A stretch of 64,000 bases of DNA from Anthoceros angustus (Eukaryota; Streptophyta; Anthocerotopsida; Anthocerotales; Anthocerotaceae), in assembly GCA_010909165.1 (NCBI GenBank), contig MU008150.1, forward strand, positions 434,001 through 498,000, written 5' to 3'. Position numbers and translations under genes: made by a program. Shown piece by piece: positions 32,101 to 42,970 of this stretch. Each line of letters opens with the position of its first letter. Position 1 is the first letter of the stretch. The notes under the pieces were generated by a model. The model was given only the letters and a program-made list of their open reading frames with translations. It ran no database searches and was not told where the DNA came from.

Positions 32101-35100
32101 TGTACAAGTACTCTGTTTCGCTGATGTCTGATTTTGTTGCCTCATCCAGATGAAGCTGCCCAGGTATTGTTGCCCCTCCAATTGTCGCTGAATTTATAAC
32201 TTCCTATCATGAGTTGAACGTGTGAAACAGCTGGGCTGAGCAGCTTGGTTGCTCTGAAGGCTTTGGAATGTGAGGCGATCATGGCCCTGTTCACAGGGGC
32301 GAAACGCTGTGTCCTCGTTGGTGACCCTCGGCAGCTGGCTCCAAAAATTCATCAAGAACCTGGTGAGGACATGTCCAGCCAAATGGTGCTTTGTATCTCA
32401 ATTTGCCCTCCTGGTGCCGAAGCTTTCTTTTGTAGTCTATCTGTGCTCTTTCATGCAAAATTTGAAGTGATCTTATGCAAATTTTCTCCTTGCAGGTGCA
32501 GGCTTTGCCCGAAGCTTATTGGAGCGGTTGCAAGATGCTGGGATGGCTGTTCACTTGTTAACGACACAATATCGCATGCATCCAAACATAGCATACTTTC
32601 CTTCCCGCCAATTCTATGGGAATTGCCTTCGTAATGGTAGGCTACCTGTTGAAGCTATCTTCACGCCAGAGGCCCAAGATCTTGGTACTTGGTCACGAGG
32701 ATTCAGGATAAGGCCAAGAGACTATTGCTTCCTCGATGTCAAGTCTACAGACAATTCTGTGGAGCATGAGACCAGGGAGGCATACTTTGTCCCTGCAATC
32801 GTTGAAGGGCTGCTGCGAAGTTTGAAGCCAGGAACGAGACCAAATGTCGGAGTGATTACGTCATCCTCAGAGGATATACCACCTATTAGCATTGAGCTGC
32901 AGAAGTTTGGTGTATCAGAGGCAGAATGTGAAGTTAATACTGTTGATGGCTTCCAGGGGAGGGAGAAGGACATCATTGTGCTGTCTTGTTTGAAACCTCA
33001 GGAGGTTGGTAGCTATTTCAGTGATGACAGGATGCTGGCTGTAGCCCTGACCAGAGCGAGGCACTCTCTAATCATAGTGGGTGATTCAACTCTGCTTCGA
33101 TGTATGAGCTGGTCTTGGGAAGCTCTTGTAGAGGATGCCGAAAAGCGCCAGGTTCTTTGCCAGTATCTGAAAGCCTTGCCCATAGATAAGAGGGAGAAAA
33201 CTTGCAGTAAGGAGAGATGCAACGAGATAGGCAAGGGGCTGTACATGGGGACTGGTTATAACTGGGAAAGGATGGTTAGGACAGGGCAGGAGGCTCCTGT
33301 AAGCAGAATGGCACTAGGAGACAAGGAGGGCGAGACATCCAAAGAGGCTGGGCAGAAGAAGTTGGCATCCAACAGTGCTGCAGGACACGAACTGAGAGGT
33401 CCTACACTCACCAGTCAAAACGTCGACCACTTTGGGGAACATGTTGATTTCGGTCAAACAGCAAAGGTCAAGAGATCAAATACCTATGAGACGCATGCGA
33501 GAAAAGTTGAGGATCCAGAGCCAGAAATCAGGACACTGGGGGGCCAGGAGATGAAAGCAATGGAGCAGGACAAGGAGCACAAGCATGCTGCATCAGGCAA
33601 AGTTGGCGTGAGTGGCCACCCAAAGGAGTACATACAGGAGGAGCAGAACTCTAGGATGCCACAAGTCAGCAGAGAAAAAGCTGAGAAAGAAGCAAGTATG
33701 GGGGTGGGGAAGATGCATGCCGAGGGCGAGGTACAGGAGGAGGGTGGTAATTTCAGTGTCACTGGAATGACACAAAGTGGTAGACTTGCAAGGAACAGTC
33801 TAGCGGAGGGGGAAGCCCCAAGCAAGCAACACAGGTTCAGGGGAAAGAGGTTCAGGACGTGGGAAGATTCCGGGGCGGATATTAGCTACAAGAGAGAGAG
33901 GAAGCTGGAAGAAGAGATACCAACAACGAAGAAGCACAAGGGCAACGAAAGGGAAGGAAAGGCAAAGGTGAAAGCCCACAGGGAAGAGCAAGAAGCTAAG
34001 AAGAAGCAGGAAAAAGGGAAGCATTCAGAAAGGAAGTCCGAGAAGGGTGAGGGACAGCCAAGGGTTCAAAAGAGAAGAAATCAACACGATGGTCAGGGGA
34101 GAGGTCCTGAAGGTGAAATTGTGAGCAAGGAGGTCAAGGCTGAGACGAAGCTTAGGAATGGTAAGGAGGACAAGGTTGGGAAGACACGTAGGAAAGGTAA
34201 GGAACTCCAGGTTGAGAGGAAGCTTAGAAGAGTTGAGGAGGACAAGGTCGAGGAGACGCCTAGAAAGGGTAAGGAAGACCAGGGTGAGAAGATTCGAAGA
34301 GAAGTTAAAGAGGACAATGTTGAGGAGACGCCTAGAAAAGGCAAGGAAGACCAGGGTGAGAAGAAGTTAAGAGAAGTCAAGGAGGACAAGGTTGAGAAGA
34401 AGCTTAGGAAAAAAGGTAAGGAGGACAAGTTTGAGGAGACGCCCAGAAAAGGCAAGGAAGGCCAGGGTGAGAAGAAGCTAAGAGAAGTTAAGGAGGACAA
34501 GGTTGAGAGGAAGCTTAGAAAGAAAGGTAAGGAGGATAAGTTTGAGGAGACGCCTAGAAAAGGCAAGGAAGGCCAGGGTGAGAAGAAGCTAAGAGAAGTT
34601 AAGGAGGACAAGGTTGAGAGGAAGCTTAGAAAGAAAGGTAAGGAGGATAAGTTTGAAGAGACGCCTAGAAAAGGTCAGGAAGACCAGGGTGAGAAGAATC
34701 TAAGAGAAGTTAAGGAGGATAAGGTTGAGAAGACGCTTAGGAAAAAAGGTAAGGAGGACAAGTTTGAGGAGACGGCCAGAAAAGGTGAGGAAGACCAGGG
34801 TGAGAAGAAGCTCAAAGAAGTTAAGGAGGACAAGGTTGAGAAGAAGCTTAGGAAAAAAGGTAGTGAGGATAAGTTTGAGGAGACGCCTAGAAAAGGTAAG
34901 AAAGACCAGGGTGAGAGGAAGCTAAGAGAAGTTAAGGAGGATAAGGTTGAGAAGAAGCTTAGAAAAAAAGGTAAGGAGGACAATGATGAGCAGACGCGTA
35001 GGAATGGTAAGGAGGACAAGGTTGAGAAGATGCGTAGGAAATGTAAGGAACACCAGGTTGAGATGACGCCTATAAAAGGTAAGGAAGACCAGGGTGAGAA

Positions 35101-36004
35101 GAAGCTTAGAGAAGTTAAAGAGGACAAGGTCGCGAAGAAGGTTGAAAAAGGTATGGAGGACAAGGTTGAGAAGATGCTCCGAAAAGGTACGGAAGATCAG
35201 GTTGACAGGAAGTTAGGAAAGCTTAAGGAGGACAAGGTTGAGAAGAAGCTGAGGAAAGGTATGGAGGACAAGGTTGAGAAGACGCGTAGAAAAGGTAAGG
35301 AAGACCAGGTTGAAAAGAAGCTTAGAAATGGTGAGCAGGACAAGCTTGAAAAGAAGGTTGGTAAAGGTGAATCAAAGGAGCAACAGAAGGAGGACAAGAA
35401 AATGAGATCCAATGCAGTTCAGAAACTGGAAGTTAGAAAGAAGCAACTGACAAGGATGAAGAAACAGGAGAAGCAAGATGACAAGGGAAAAACAGTGCGA
35501 AACAGCTCTCAGATGAGAAGAAAACAGGAGAAGGACATCGACAGGAAAGGGGACTCGCAGAATGGAGAGCAGAGGGTCAAAAACAAGCATAACCATGATG
35601 TAATGGTCGCAGACATCAGTTTGGGAAAGAGGAAGATTGCACCTGCAGCTGCAATAGCTGACGGAGAGAGGAAGCCCAAAAGGCAGAAGATCGGGCCCAG
35701 GTCCATCAGCAGAGGAAATTACGGTGCTGGACTTGCTGAAGAAATGGCAGAATTCGAAGGTGAAAAGGCAGAGGAAAATGGGAGAAAAGTTGCTGCGCAG
35801 GGAAAGAAGGGGGCCAAACTAGGTGGTGCAGATCCTGTTAAGCGTCAACATAACAGAAAGACAGTAAAATCAGATAGTGCTGTCGAACAGAGCTCGAGCC
35901 AAGTGGGTAAAAACGTGAAAGCGGGATCTAATGTGCGAGGTGCAAAAAAGAGTTCCTTCAAATGGTCCAAGAAAAAACAGGGTGAAAGCCCAGGCGTTGT
36001 GTAA
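29107..36004 (+). CDS. SEN1/senataxin-like SF1B helicase with a Lys/Glu repeat tail
   Basis: About 13 exons: 29107-29269, 29420-29578, 29703-29864, 29994-30299, 30419-30729, 30960-31278, 31390-31409, 31576-31591, 31680-31713, 31808-32064, 32150-32163 (or 32168), about 32244-32362, 32496-36004; about 1800 residues. The N-terminus is coiled. YFDDLEHYTKFFQCLIFEEA matches the conserved pre-helicase segment of SEN1 proteins. Helicase motifs follow: GGPGTGKT (Walker A, split by an intron), DEAAQ (II), VGDPRQLAP (III), TTQYRMHPNI (IV), NTVDGFQGREKDIIVLSC (V) and ALTRARHSLIIVGD (VI). SEN1 helicases unwind RNA-DNA hybrids and act in transcription termination and R-loop removal. The last exon adds about 900 extra residues very rich in Lys, Glu and Arg, with 37-residue repeats and nuclear-signal-like clusters. 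The exon junction after DEAAQ is uncertain. Confidence 0.85.
34140..35390 (+). repeat. Coding tandem repeats in the helicase tail (111-bp unit)
   Basis: Within the last helicase exon, a 111-bp unit (37 residues, e.g. EKKLREVKEDKVEKKLRKKG followed by KEDKFEETPRKGKEDQG) recurs with high identity about six times between roughly 34350 and 35000. More divergent half-units of 15-20 residues flank it on both sides. The coding strand is almost entirely purine here. Units differ by substitutions that keep the charge pattern and by length changes in multiples of three. Confidence 0.9.
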
Positions 36005-36639
36005 GTTGTTTCTAACAACGAGGGGTGGACAGGAGTGAAAGTGAGGAAGTTTGGGATGAAGAAGCACCAGAGGCCTTGAGGTTAGAAATTGCCAAACAAG
36101 GCTGCTGCTGCAGCACTTTGGCGGAGTCTCAGCTTGGCGTAAGCCAGCAAATTTTTAACGACAGCCCATGGCTGTCACATTCACTTCCATGAAAATCTCT
36201 TTAAACGTGCAACACGCTGAATACGCGTCGCCACGTTAGGTCGACCGAAGACGGCCACGCCACGGCACGCGCACGTGGTACTGCAGACATGGTTCAGCAA
36301 ACCCCACCATAGCTGTGCGAGTGCGGTCGTCGATAACCCGGGCAACACTCCGGTGAGCGCTGGGGCCCGGTAACGTTCCCCGGGTACCGTGGAAGTTTGT
36401 TTCTTCGCGCATTGCATATGCGCCGACCCCTTCCGGCGTCTGCTCGTCTGTGATTTCGTGATTCTGAGAAGCTCCCTCCGGGCGGCGATTGCAGCTCGCT
36501 GTGGACTCGGTGAGGAAGCGGAGAGTCTGACTGCGGCTGGAAAAGGAATTTTCGGCTCGTCAGCTTGGACTGGTGGAGTGGAGAACATTTGCAGCAGCGT
36601 TCTTGTGCTGTTCCTTTGCGGAGCTCGATTCATCCAGGC
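36005..36639. other. Helicase 3' region and IscA promoter
   Basis: No exon was recognised. It includes the helicase 3' untranslated region and a GC-rich stretch (36180-36400) upstream of the plastid IscA gene, probably its promoter and 5' leader. Confidence 0.5.
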
Positions 36640-37492
36640 ATGGCAGCTGTGGAAGGAAGCTCGCGGGCTATGCTAGTCGCAAGCGCCTCGGCTCCTGCAA
36701 GGGCTAGCTCCTCGTCGGCCTCCGTGGTGCTGCACATGCCATCCTCGGGTTTCCGGACTTCCAGACTTGCGCGTTGCGTTTCAGTCTCGGGACCGAGGAC
36801 GCAACGATTGAGGAGGGATCTGAGGGCGTCTGCAGATGCAGGTATGGGATCTGCAGCTGCTGGCTTGTTCTGGTTTGGTCTGCTTAGGTAGGGTTTGTGA
36901 GGAAGACGGGATTTTTGTGCATGGTGTACTATGCTCAGGGGATTTTTTTGCACACACTGATTGATGGCTTTTTTTGTTTGCAGCCACTAGTGTACCGGGA
37001 GCTGTTGCTCCGGCCATCACGTTGTCAGATAAAGCTTTGGCTCATCTAAGTAAAATGAGGGCGGATCAAAACAAAGATCTGCTGCTCAGAGTGGGAGTTA
37101 GACAAGGAGGCTGTTCAGGGATGTCATATGTTATGGACTTTGAGGAAAGGTCGAAGCTCAGGCCAGATGACTCTATTATCGACTACGAGGGATTCTCAAT
37201 GGGTATGAGTTGCTGGTTTCGATTTTTGTGCCCTAATTCCACCCTTCCGATTGCATGTACCACGTACACGGCCTCCTTGTCTCCCTTGCGTCACGCACAG
37301 TGAAGTGCTTGCGAAAAGACGTGTGCATAACCTTTCATGGTTTGTGGTCGTGCAGTTTGTGATCCAAAGAGCCTTCTTTTCCTCTTCGGAATGCGACTGG
37401 ACTACAGTGATGCCTTGATAGGAGGTGGTTTCTCTTTCAGCAACCCCAACGCCACATCAACCTGCGGCTGCGGCAAATCCTTCGCAGCTTGA
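36640..37492 (+). CDS. CPISCA: Chloroplast iron-sulfur assembly protein IscA/SufA type
   Basis: Three exons (36640-36841, 36984-37202, 37356-37492) give 558 nt, 185 residues. Residues 1 to about 68 are Ser/Ala/Arg-rich without acidic runs, a chloroplast transit peptide. The mature part follows plastid CpIscA closely: [60 protein letters not shown] and [16 protein letters not shown], ending in [10 protein letters not shown]. The three cysteines that bind the Fe-S cluster or iron (GGCSG and CGCG) are present. The protein works in the plastid SUF pathway as an A-type carrier or scaffold. Introns fall in phase 1. The start is the first ATG in frame with the transit peptide. Confidence 0.95.
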
Positions 37493-38678
37493 GATGCAGG
37501 ACACAGCCAGCTTCTCCGTCTCACAGCCAGTATGTACAGTAACCCGTTGTGTTAGAACGGCCGAGAAAAAGCATTCATGATGTAAATTTCCATTGTGTCT
37601 CAGTGTTTCTTTGATTGCTGTCCAGTAAAGTTTAATGAGGAATTGGGATCTTGCTATGTGATCTTCGTTACTGAAGCACAATACTGAACACATCTGAATC
37701 CCTTATCTTAAAATTAGTCGTGGGACCTCTTTTGTTCACTTCTTTGTGACGCTGGTGTGATCTGCCGACAGGCAATGATTGGACCAGGATCCAATGATGT
37801 GGGTGCATATGTAATCGGCAAGGCCTTCTCTGACACTCTCTGCCATGGATGCCAATGAGCAGAAATGGTTAGCAAGAAGTAAACAGTCGGGGTGTGGCAG
37901 ATTCGATGGTTTTTTTCACGTCTGGGGTCTTTGGCTGCACGTGCGTTTAATGGGGAGGGGAGGGGAGCGAGCCTGGCTGCTTGGCTTCCTGCCTTTCTTG
38001 GCGTGGAAGCAACAGTAACATTTGGCTCATCTTTCCTTTCTCTGACTCGTGCGCCTGCATTGCGTTGCATTGAATAAGCATAATAGCCAGATGCTGGAGG
38101 CCGGAGGGTAGAATATCCAGCCCCGGACGCCAGGTAAGGACAGAGCAGCCCAAGAGAGAGACATCCTGCCTGCCCGCAATTCCCCTTGTGTTCCGGCGGG
38201 TGCCAGGCTTTTGTGCAGCTGTCCTCTGATTAGCTGCTGCGCATTTCCCTGCACCAGGATGTGGCACCAATTGGCACACAGGGATCTGGAGCAGCTACCT
38301 GCTGCGACTGCTTTTGCTGCTGCTGCTGCTGGATGATGATGAAAGAGATAGGTGAGGCCAGGTCCTGGTCCTTTTCTTGGGTCTGCACGGACCAGGTCCC
38401 GACCTGTCTATCTGTTTGTGCTTGAAGTTGCGGGAGTAGTGCGCAATTGTACGTCTGGGTGGGAGCTGCTGTGGAGCGGAGGGCATGTTGTGGTGGCGCA
38501 GATGGGAGGCCTGGTGGGCGATGCCATGGAGAAGATCTGAGACAGAGAGCTCGGCAGCAATTGGTGAGAGCGCAGGCAGCTGCAGTAGGAGCAGCAAGGG
38601 CCGAGAGTCCCATTGTGAGTTTGTAGGACAGGATCAGTATCGTGATCGGCGTCGGCATCAGCATCAGCAGGGGTAGGG
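37493..38678. other. Intergenic, MKK upstream region
   Basis: No exon was recognised. It contains the IscA 3' region and, nearer to 38679, a GC-rich leader with CAG/CTG-type runs (38300-38340). Minus-strand open frames here mirror these low-complexity runs. Confidence 0.5.
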
Positions 38679-39668
38679 ATGATGAACAGGGAGCGGCTGC
38701 CCAGGCTTAACCGCCCGGTACCTCTGCCACTGCCCCTGCCTCCCCCGTCCATGCTGCAGACACCCACCAACAACCACGGGCCCGGGTGCGGCAAGGTTTC
38801 GAGCTTGCAGCGGAATGTGGCTCTGGAGGATCTGGAGAGGCTGATGCTGCTGGGTTCGGGAAGCGAAGGCAAGGTGTACAAGGTGCAGCACAGGTCGACG
38901 GGCCAGCTTTTCGCGCTCAAGGTGATCCAGGAGAAGCACGAGTCGATCCGGAGGCAGATCATACAGGAGATGGAGATTCTGAGGACCACCAAGAACAGGC
39001 ATGTGATTCAATGCTACGGCGTGTTTGAGAACGGAGGGGAGGTCTCCTTCGTGTTGGAGTACATGGATTGCGGCACCTTGGCCGATGTGCTGCAAACCCA
39101 AGGCAAAATCCAGGAACATCACCTGGCGGAGGTGACGAAGCAGGTGCTGACAGGGCTGTGCTACCTGCACAAAAGCAAGATCGTGCACCGAGACATCAAG
39201 CCCTCCAACCTGCTGCTCAACAGGAGGCAGGAGGTGAAGATAGCGGACTTCGGTGTCAGCACCGTGCTGGCTCACACCATGGCTCAGTGCAACTCCTTTG
39301 TGGGCACCTGTGCCTACATGAGCCCCGAGAGGATGAACCCCGACGCCAATGGTGGCTACTGTGGTGCCTCTGCAGACATCTGGAGCTTAGGGCTGACTCT
39401 GTTCGAGTGCTTCTTGGGCAGATTCCCGTGCCTCAAGCCCGGGGAGAAGTCCGACTGGGTCACCCTCATGTTCGTCATCGGGCTGGGCGAGCCTCCTCCC
39501 CCGCCACCAGATGCTTCCCTCGAGTTCCAAGACTTCCTCAGGTCCTGCTTGAGAAGAGATCCAAATGAGCGGCCGTCAGCAGCAAACCTCCTTGCTCACC
39601 CATTCCTGACAAAGTATGACGGCCAGCCTCGCAGCTTGGCTGCATTGTTGAGATCCCCGCCCTTGTGA
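38679..39668 (+). CDS. MAP kinase kinase, group D type (MKK7/9-like)
   Basis: An intronless 329-residue dual-specificity kinase. The N-terminus has a MAPK docking site (RERLPRLNRPVPLPLP: basic residues followed by L-x-L). The catalytic domain, from about residue 52, has the glycine loop GSGSEGKV, the ATP-binding lysine in FALKVI (about K81), HRDIKPSNLL, DFGVS, the plant activation-loop spacing T-x5-S (TMAQCNS) just before FVGTCAYMSPER, and ADIWSLGLTLFECFLG. Lack of introns and the short N-terminus match plant MKK groups C/D, and the overall length matches MKK7/9. Such kinases phosphorylate MAPKs in stress and developmental cascades. All catalytic residues are in place. Met at 38682 is an equally possible start. 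Confidence 0.93.
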   Translation: MMNRERLPRLNRPVPLPLPLPPPSMLQTPTNNHGPGCGKVSSLQRNVALEDLERLMLLGSGSEGKVYKVQHRSTGQLFALKVIQEKHESIRRQIIQEMEILRTTKNRHVIQCYGVFENGGEVSFVLEYMDCGTLADVLQTQGKIQEHHLAEVTKQVLTGLCYLHKSKIVHRDIKPSNLLLNRRQEVKIADFGVSTVLAHTMAQCNSFVGTCAYMSPERMNPDANGGYCGASADIWSLGLTLFECFLGRFPCLKPGEKSDWVTLMFVIGLGEPPPPPPDASLEFQDFLRSCLRRDPNERPSAANLLAHPFLTKYDGQPRSLAALLRSPPL

Positions 39669-40729
39669 CGGCTCCTTATCTTCATTCTCTTGTGGATAGT
39701 CCTAGCACCTCATTCCTTCCACCATGCTATTCAACAGAAGTGCTGCCTGCATCTATCTGCATGTGTTGTGAAGACAAGTGTGCCCTTAGCCGTAGCACCT
39801 AGCATGATTTGTTCCTTCCCAGAAACTTATGTTTGGCTCTGCTTGCTCGCTCTACGCAGCAGGCATCACTCATGTGTATATTATCCAACATATCTGCAGG
39901 TCCCCACCAGGTGGGCTGCAGCAGGTACCTCACCTTGTTGTGTCTCGTCTCCTGTCCGTGTGTCTGTGTCTCTGCGCACATGCTTTTCGTCGTCCAATCA
40001 AGGACAATCTCCAACCGCTCTCTTCTCCCAGCACACCAAATGCAGGTCCATGAATTCAAGTTATCCAGGCCTTAACACGTTCAATGCAACCCTTCCCACT
40101 TCCCGCCTACCAGCGGGCTAGCAGCCCGGTCAGTACATACTGTTACAGAAGGAGTTGCCGGCAACGGAAGGAGGGAAGGTTCAAGGAAGGAAGCAGCCAT
40201 GGTGGGAGGAGCAGTTGCATCGGCACGTAGGTGACGTCTCCGGAACATGTATGTAGTGTAGGGATCTCTGTACAGTACTTTTCTCATCAGTGTCTCTGTG
40301 TAAGTGGGTGCTACCTGCCTTCCTTGTCCTGAACGGGGAAGGGATCCTTCGTTTCGTGTGGTCACCTTGCGTCGCGACCTACTCAGCATATGGCTTGCCG
40401 TTTCGGATACTTCGGTCCCCAGGACACTGCGTCTAAGTTTCCGTGGTTTTCTAGGGACGTTAATGCGTCTGCGTGAGTTACGGCGGCTATGCGCAGGTGG
40501 GCCGTTCGGGGTTCGGGGTTCGCGACACCCATCCCCTCTTTCAGAGGAATGTGCCAAACTGTGCCATCGCCATCCTTACGTGGCTGGTTTGTCAGGCCGG
40601 ATTTCTACGGGACTCGGCACATTTATACGAAAATTATAATATAAACAATATAATATAATACAGACTTTTTCATTTCAAAACGGCCTATTATGATCGACTG
40701 CTGTCGCGGGCTACCGTCGCTATGGTCCG
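39669..40729. other. MKK 3' region and intergenic sequence
   Basis: No supported exon. The first few hundred bases are probably MKK 3' untranslated sequence. A short AT run (40620-40670) precedes the GGCAT repeat. Confidence 0.45.
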
Positions 40730-41045
40730 GAGGGAGCGGTGGCAAGGGCATGGGTGGCATGATATGGCATGGTTAGCATGGCATGGTTGGCATGGCATGG
40801 CATGGCATAGTATGGCTAGCATGGCATGGCATTGCATGGTATGGCTAGCATGGCATAGCATAGCATGATATGGTGGGCATGTCATGACATGGCATGGTTA
40901 GCATGGCATGGCTGGCATGGCTGGCATGGTTGGCATGGCATGGCATAGTATGGTTAGCATGGCATTGCATGTTATGGCTAGCATGGCATAGCATAGCATG
41001 ATATGGTGGGCATGTCATGACATGGCATGGCTAGCATGGCACGAC
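40730..41045. repeat. Degenerate GGCAT satellite
   Basis: Runs of GGCAT/GGTTAGCAT units fill this stretch. A longer block (TAGCATGGCATAGCATAGCA then TGATATGGTGGGCATG) is present at about 40847 and 40979, so a period of about 132 bp is superposed on the 5-bp unit. Confidence 0.85.
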
Positions 41046-41812
41046 ATGATGTAAGAAACCTTTTTTTTGAGAGTAGGCCTGAAGGGCTAAGAGGAAGTCG
41101 AGAGCGTTTAGAGGAGGCTGTGTTGAGAGATGAGGACGTTGCCAAGCGAGATGCTAAAAGGATTCTTGCTGTCCCAGAGGTAAATGGGATTGAGCTTGTG
41201 AGAAGAGAGCCTTGTGAGGAGAGGGATGGTATTGAAGAAGACAGAACGTTAGAGTTGGAAGTGGGGCTGATCTTACCACCTAGGAGATCGGAAAGGTTGT
41301 CTTCTTCGGAGGACACCGATTTGGTTGAGGAAGACGAGACTACCGATGAGGGAATTGAAGACGATAGAGCCCATCTTCGTAGAGCTGTTAACGATCGCCA
41401 TATCGCTTTTGTCACTAACAGTCCCCGAGAAGCCGCCGAGCGAGCTGCTTTGATTGCAGACCATCAGGGGGTGAGGGACTGGGATTGTTACAACCGCAGG
41501 TATCTCGATCACCTTGAGAGACAAGTACAAACCACTGAGACCGCCGGAGTCCGACAGGCGTGCAATCCTCGAGTTGGCAGCTCAAATTCGGTTATTCCAA
41601 GCACGAAGTCCCTGATTTGAAGGAACAAGTTGTTGGCAAACTAAGAAGCCCGAGCTGCAACCCTTTTTTCCTCATCTCAAACAGTCTCTATCTCTCTAGT
41701 TCAGACATACGTATGTGTACGGAGTGTTTCACCTCTTTTTACACTGTACCATCTCTATCCCATGATGGTCCTTCCATCCTTAGTGGACATAAATGAAGTT
41801 GTTGTTGTTGTT
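41045..41812 (+). mobile_element. Possible retroelement 3' end with GTT tail
   Basis: A 190-residue charged open frame (ends 41620) contains PPRRSERLS, a word typical of retroelement polyproteins, and Glu/Asp-rich linkers. About 190 bp after its stop comes ATAAATGAA followed by (GTT)n at 41793-41812, the kind of simple tail seen at the 3' end of some non-LTR elements. I cannot name the family. The open frame could also be an unrelated hypothetical protein; its first codons run out of the GGCAT satellite. Confidence 0.3.
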
Positions 41813-42101
41813 GTGCAAACAAGGAAGCCCGATGTGTGGCTCAAGCAGGGTCTTGAATGGCCGAGGTGAATCCCAAACCTAGATGTAGTACTATTTTATG
41901 CAGAAAATATGAAACATTTCATTTTAAAGGTGTAGCAATATTTTGCATGAAAAACTGATATTTCTTAAGTTGGACATACATGTTTGCTTTAAAATCTACT
42001 TGGTAATTCTAACTTAAAATCTATCTTTAATATTAAGTGCAAGGTTTGGTCCTCGTTGAGCATCACTCTCTCTTCAATATCCTTGGGGAAACATTGTTTC
42101 T

Positions 42102-42970
42102 GTGCAGGGACTTCGCGTCTTGGGGGTACCGGTGGGACCCCCGAATTTTACTCAGGGTTTTATCAATGCTGCTTTGGAGGAGTTCTTGGCCCACATGAGC
42201 GACCTCTCTCAGTTAGGGCACCCTCAAGTGGCATTGGGCATCCTTTCTTCCTGCTTCACGCGTCAGCCAGGGTACCTCACCAGAATGGTTGCTCCCTCCC
42301 CAGTTTTTCTATCAAGCTTGGTGAAGTTCGATAGAAAGGTTATGCCGGCACTTGAGGACATCATTGGCCCAGGCACCTTCAAGTGTGCCGCAGGGGGTCT
42401 GGCGAGGCTGCAAGCATCCCTAGCTGTCGCCTTTATTTGGGGGCACTGGTTTGTTGGCCATGGAGACTTTGGCACTAGAGGCATTCTTTGGGAGCTTGGC
42501 CCTCTCTGCCCCTGTCTTGGCCTCTCGGTTCTTAATCCGGGATTGCAAGATGGCCGTGCCTTCATCCCCCTCGCCATCGAGAGCCACGGGGCCATGGGCA
42601 AGGATTTTGGATGGCTCATAAAGGATTGTGCTAAAGCCTACCATGGTCGACGGAATGAGCTGGGTCCCCCCCTTTCCTCCATGGTAGCTTTCTTTCGACA
42701 ATGGGTTTCCATCGCCCTGCAAAGGGCGTTGGCCATTATAGGACGTCAATGGGCGCGGGAGACGCGGCATCAGCGGCACCGGTCGTAGGTAGGCCTTTCC
42801 TTATTTCTGACCATGACATACTTAGGGTGGTTGGTAGTTTCGAGGTAGACATTCAGGGGGGCTAGCCCCCCCTGCCCTTGGCCCTTTAATGGGTTGTTCC
42901 CCATTGGCTTGGGGTAGATGGGTTTTCCCATCTCTTCATTTTATAAAGTCTCCATTTGACTCTTTAATAT
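42102..42970 (+). mobile_element. Non-LTR-like retroelement, C-terminal coding part and 3' end (copy 2)
   Basis: The 228-residue frame 42102-42788 reads LGVPVGPPNFTQGFINAALE, then SDLSQLGHPQVALGILSSCF, then DIIGPGTFKCAAGGLARLQA. This layout (G-P-G...F box, then dpQ.A..LL..C, then a helical tail) resembles the region downstream of the reverse-transcriptase palm in retroelement proteins of plants and algae. The 3' part ends ATTTTATAAAGTCTCC at about 42935-42952, matching copies at 15253-15990 and 58480-58870. The palm domain with YxDD is not in the window, so this is a 5'-truncated copy, as is usual for LINE-type insertions. Function is inferred from resemblance only. Confidence 0.5.

Noticed and set aside
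34093-35163. Minus-strand open frames of Ser/Leu/Pro-rich repeats opposite the helicase tail
   Set aside because: They are the complement of the Lys/Glu repeats; the plus strand is continuous with the helicase domain.
38295-38664. Minus-strand frames with Ser/Gln runs upstream of the MKK
   Set aside because: They derive from CAG/CTG-type low complexity in the MKK leader and have no domain or splice evidence.
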